From JAVMKJ01 sp031732875 (lineage in GTDB: Bacteria; Pseudomonadota; Gammaproteobacteria; Competibacterales; Competibacteraceae): 7,933 nt of DNA. Below the pieces are notes generated by a model. It searched no databases and was not told the DNA's origin. It saw only the letters and a program-made list of their open reading frames with translations. The DNA lies in the NCBI GenBank assembly GCA_031732875.1, contig JAVMKL010000040.1, positions 1 to 7,933 of the forward strand. The letters run 5' to 3'. Below, in pieces: positions 6,439 through 7,933 of this stretch. How positions within the stretch are numbered: the stretch's first letter is position 1; every line of letters begins with the position of its first letter. The position numbers and the translations under genes are program-made.

Positions 6439-6447
6439 ATGTCACCG

Positions 6448-6738
6448 ATGAACATTCGACCCTTGCATGATCGGGTGCTGGTCAAGCGCGTTGAGGAAGA
6501 AACCAAGAGCCCGGGCGGCATCGTTCTGCCCGGCACCGCTGCCGAGAAGCCCTCCCGCGGCACCGTGCAGGCGGTGGGTCGCGGCAAGCTGCTGGATAAC
6601 GGCGACGTGCGCCCCCTGGATGTCAAGGTCGGCGATCACATCCTGTTCGGCAAGTATTCGGGCAGCGAAGTCAAGGTCGACGGCGAAGAGCTGGTCATCA
6701 TGCGCGAAGACGAGATCATGGCCGTCATCGAGAAGTAA
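6448..6738 (+). CDS. groES: Co-chaperonin GroES (10 kDa chaperonin)
   Basis: GroES forms the seven-membered lid that closes the GroEL folding chamber in the cytoplasm. The protein is 96 residues, the standard bacterial size. MNIRPLHDRVLVKR is the conserved first strand. Residues about 16-32 are the mobile loop that docks to GroEL, with GGIVLPG including the hydrophobic tripeptide I25-V26-L27. KVGDHILFGKYSG and the C-terminal EELVIMREDEIMAVIE are also typical. The start follows AAGGAG at 9-base spacing; an ATG three codons earlier directly abuts that site. It is the first gene after the CIRCE-controlled promoter, with groEL 65 bases downstream in the same transcript. Nothing abnormal is seen. 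Confidence 0.98.
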   Translation: MNIRPLHDRVLVKRVEEETKSPGGIVLPGTAAEKPSRGTVQAVGRGKLLDNGDVRPLDVKVGDHILFGKYSGSEVKVDGEELVIMREDEIMAVIEK

Positions 6739-6803
6739 ACGCCGCGCCTGCGCGAATCTCATCATCTCGAAGCATTTCAACCCGATTTCAGAGGAATTCC
6801 CCA

Positions 6804-7933
<1,130 letters not shown>

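Overview
The window reads as GC-rich chromosomal DNA from a gammaproteobacterium. The arguments are the gene order aroQ-accB-accC, cutA-dsbD and groES-groEL, all close to gammaproteobacterial family sequences, and an HrcA-type CIRCE operator before groES. The operator points away from enterics, whose groESL depends on sigma-32, and towards lineages that keep HrcA. I cannot name a genus from the sequence.

Left part, minus strand (3763 down to 1): cutA and dsbD overlap by 4 bases (ATGA). After a 142-base gap come aroQ, accB and accC, separated by only 5 and 6 bases; accC runs off the left edge. cutA-dsbD concerns metal tolerance and periplasmic disulfide reduction. aroQ makes 3-dehydroshikimate in the shikimate pathway. 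accB and accC form the biotin carrier/biotin carboxylase half of acetyl-CoA carboxylase, which starts fatty acid synthesis.

Middle, plus strand (3812-6247): one long gene, divergent from cutA, encodes a membrane diguanylate cyclase (MASE1-PAS-PAS-GGDEF) with intact GGDEF and RxxD inhibitory motifs and no EAL domain. Its start is uncertain: a TTG behind a perfect Shine-Dalgarno fits better than the downstream ATGs.

Right part, plus strand (6248-7933): a 200-base intergenic region holds a weak terminator candidate, a clear sigma-70 promoter and a CIRCE operator overlapping it. groES follows, then groEL, which runs off the right edge after 376 residues.

Most of the window is conserved housekeeping sequence, and I see no undescribed multi-gene system. 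The least ordinary features are a palindrome plus a 51-base tandem duplication inside the dsbD linker, which look like an intergenic-type repeat tolerated in frame; the placement and start of the cyclase gene; and a pair of 12-base CCATGG-centred palindromes near its 5' end. No tRNA, rRNA, CRISPR array, insertion sequence or transposase was seen.
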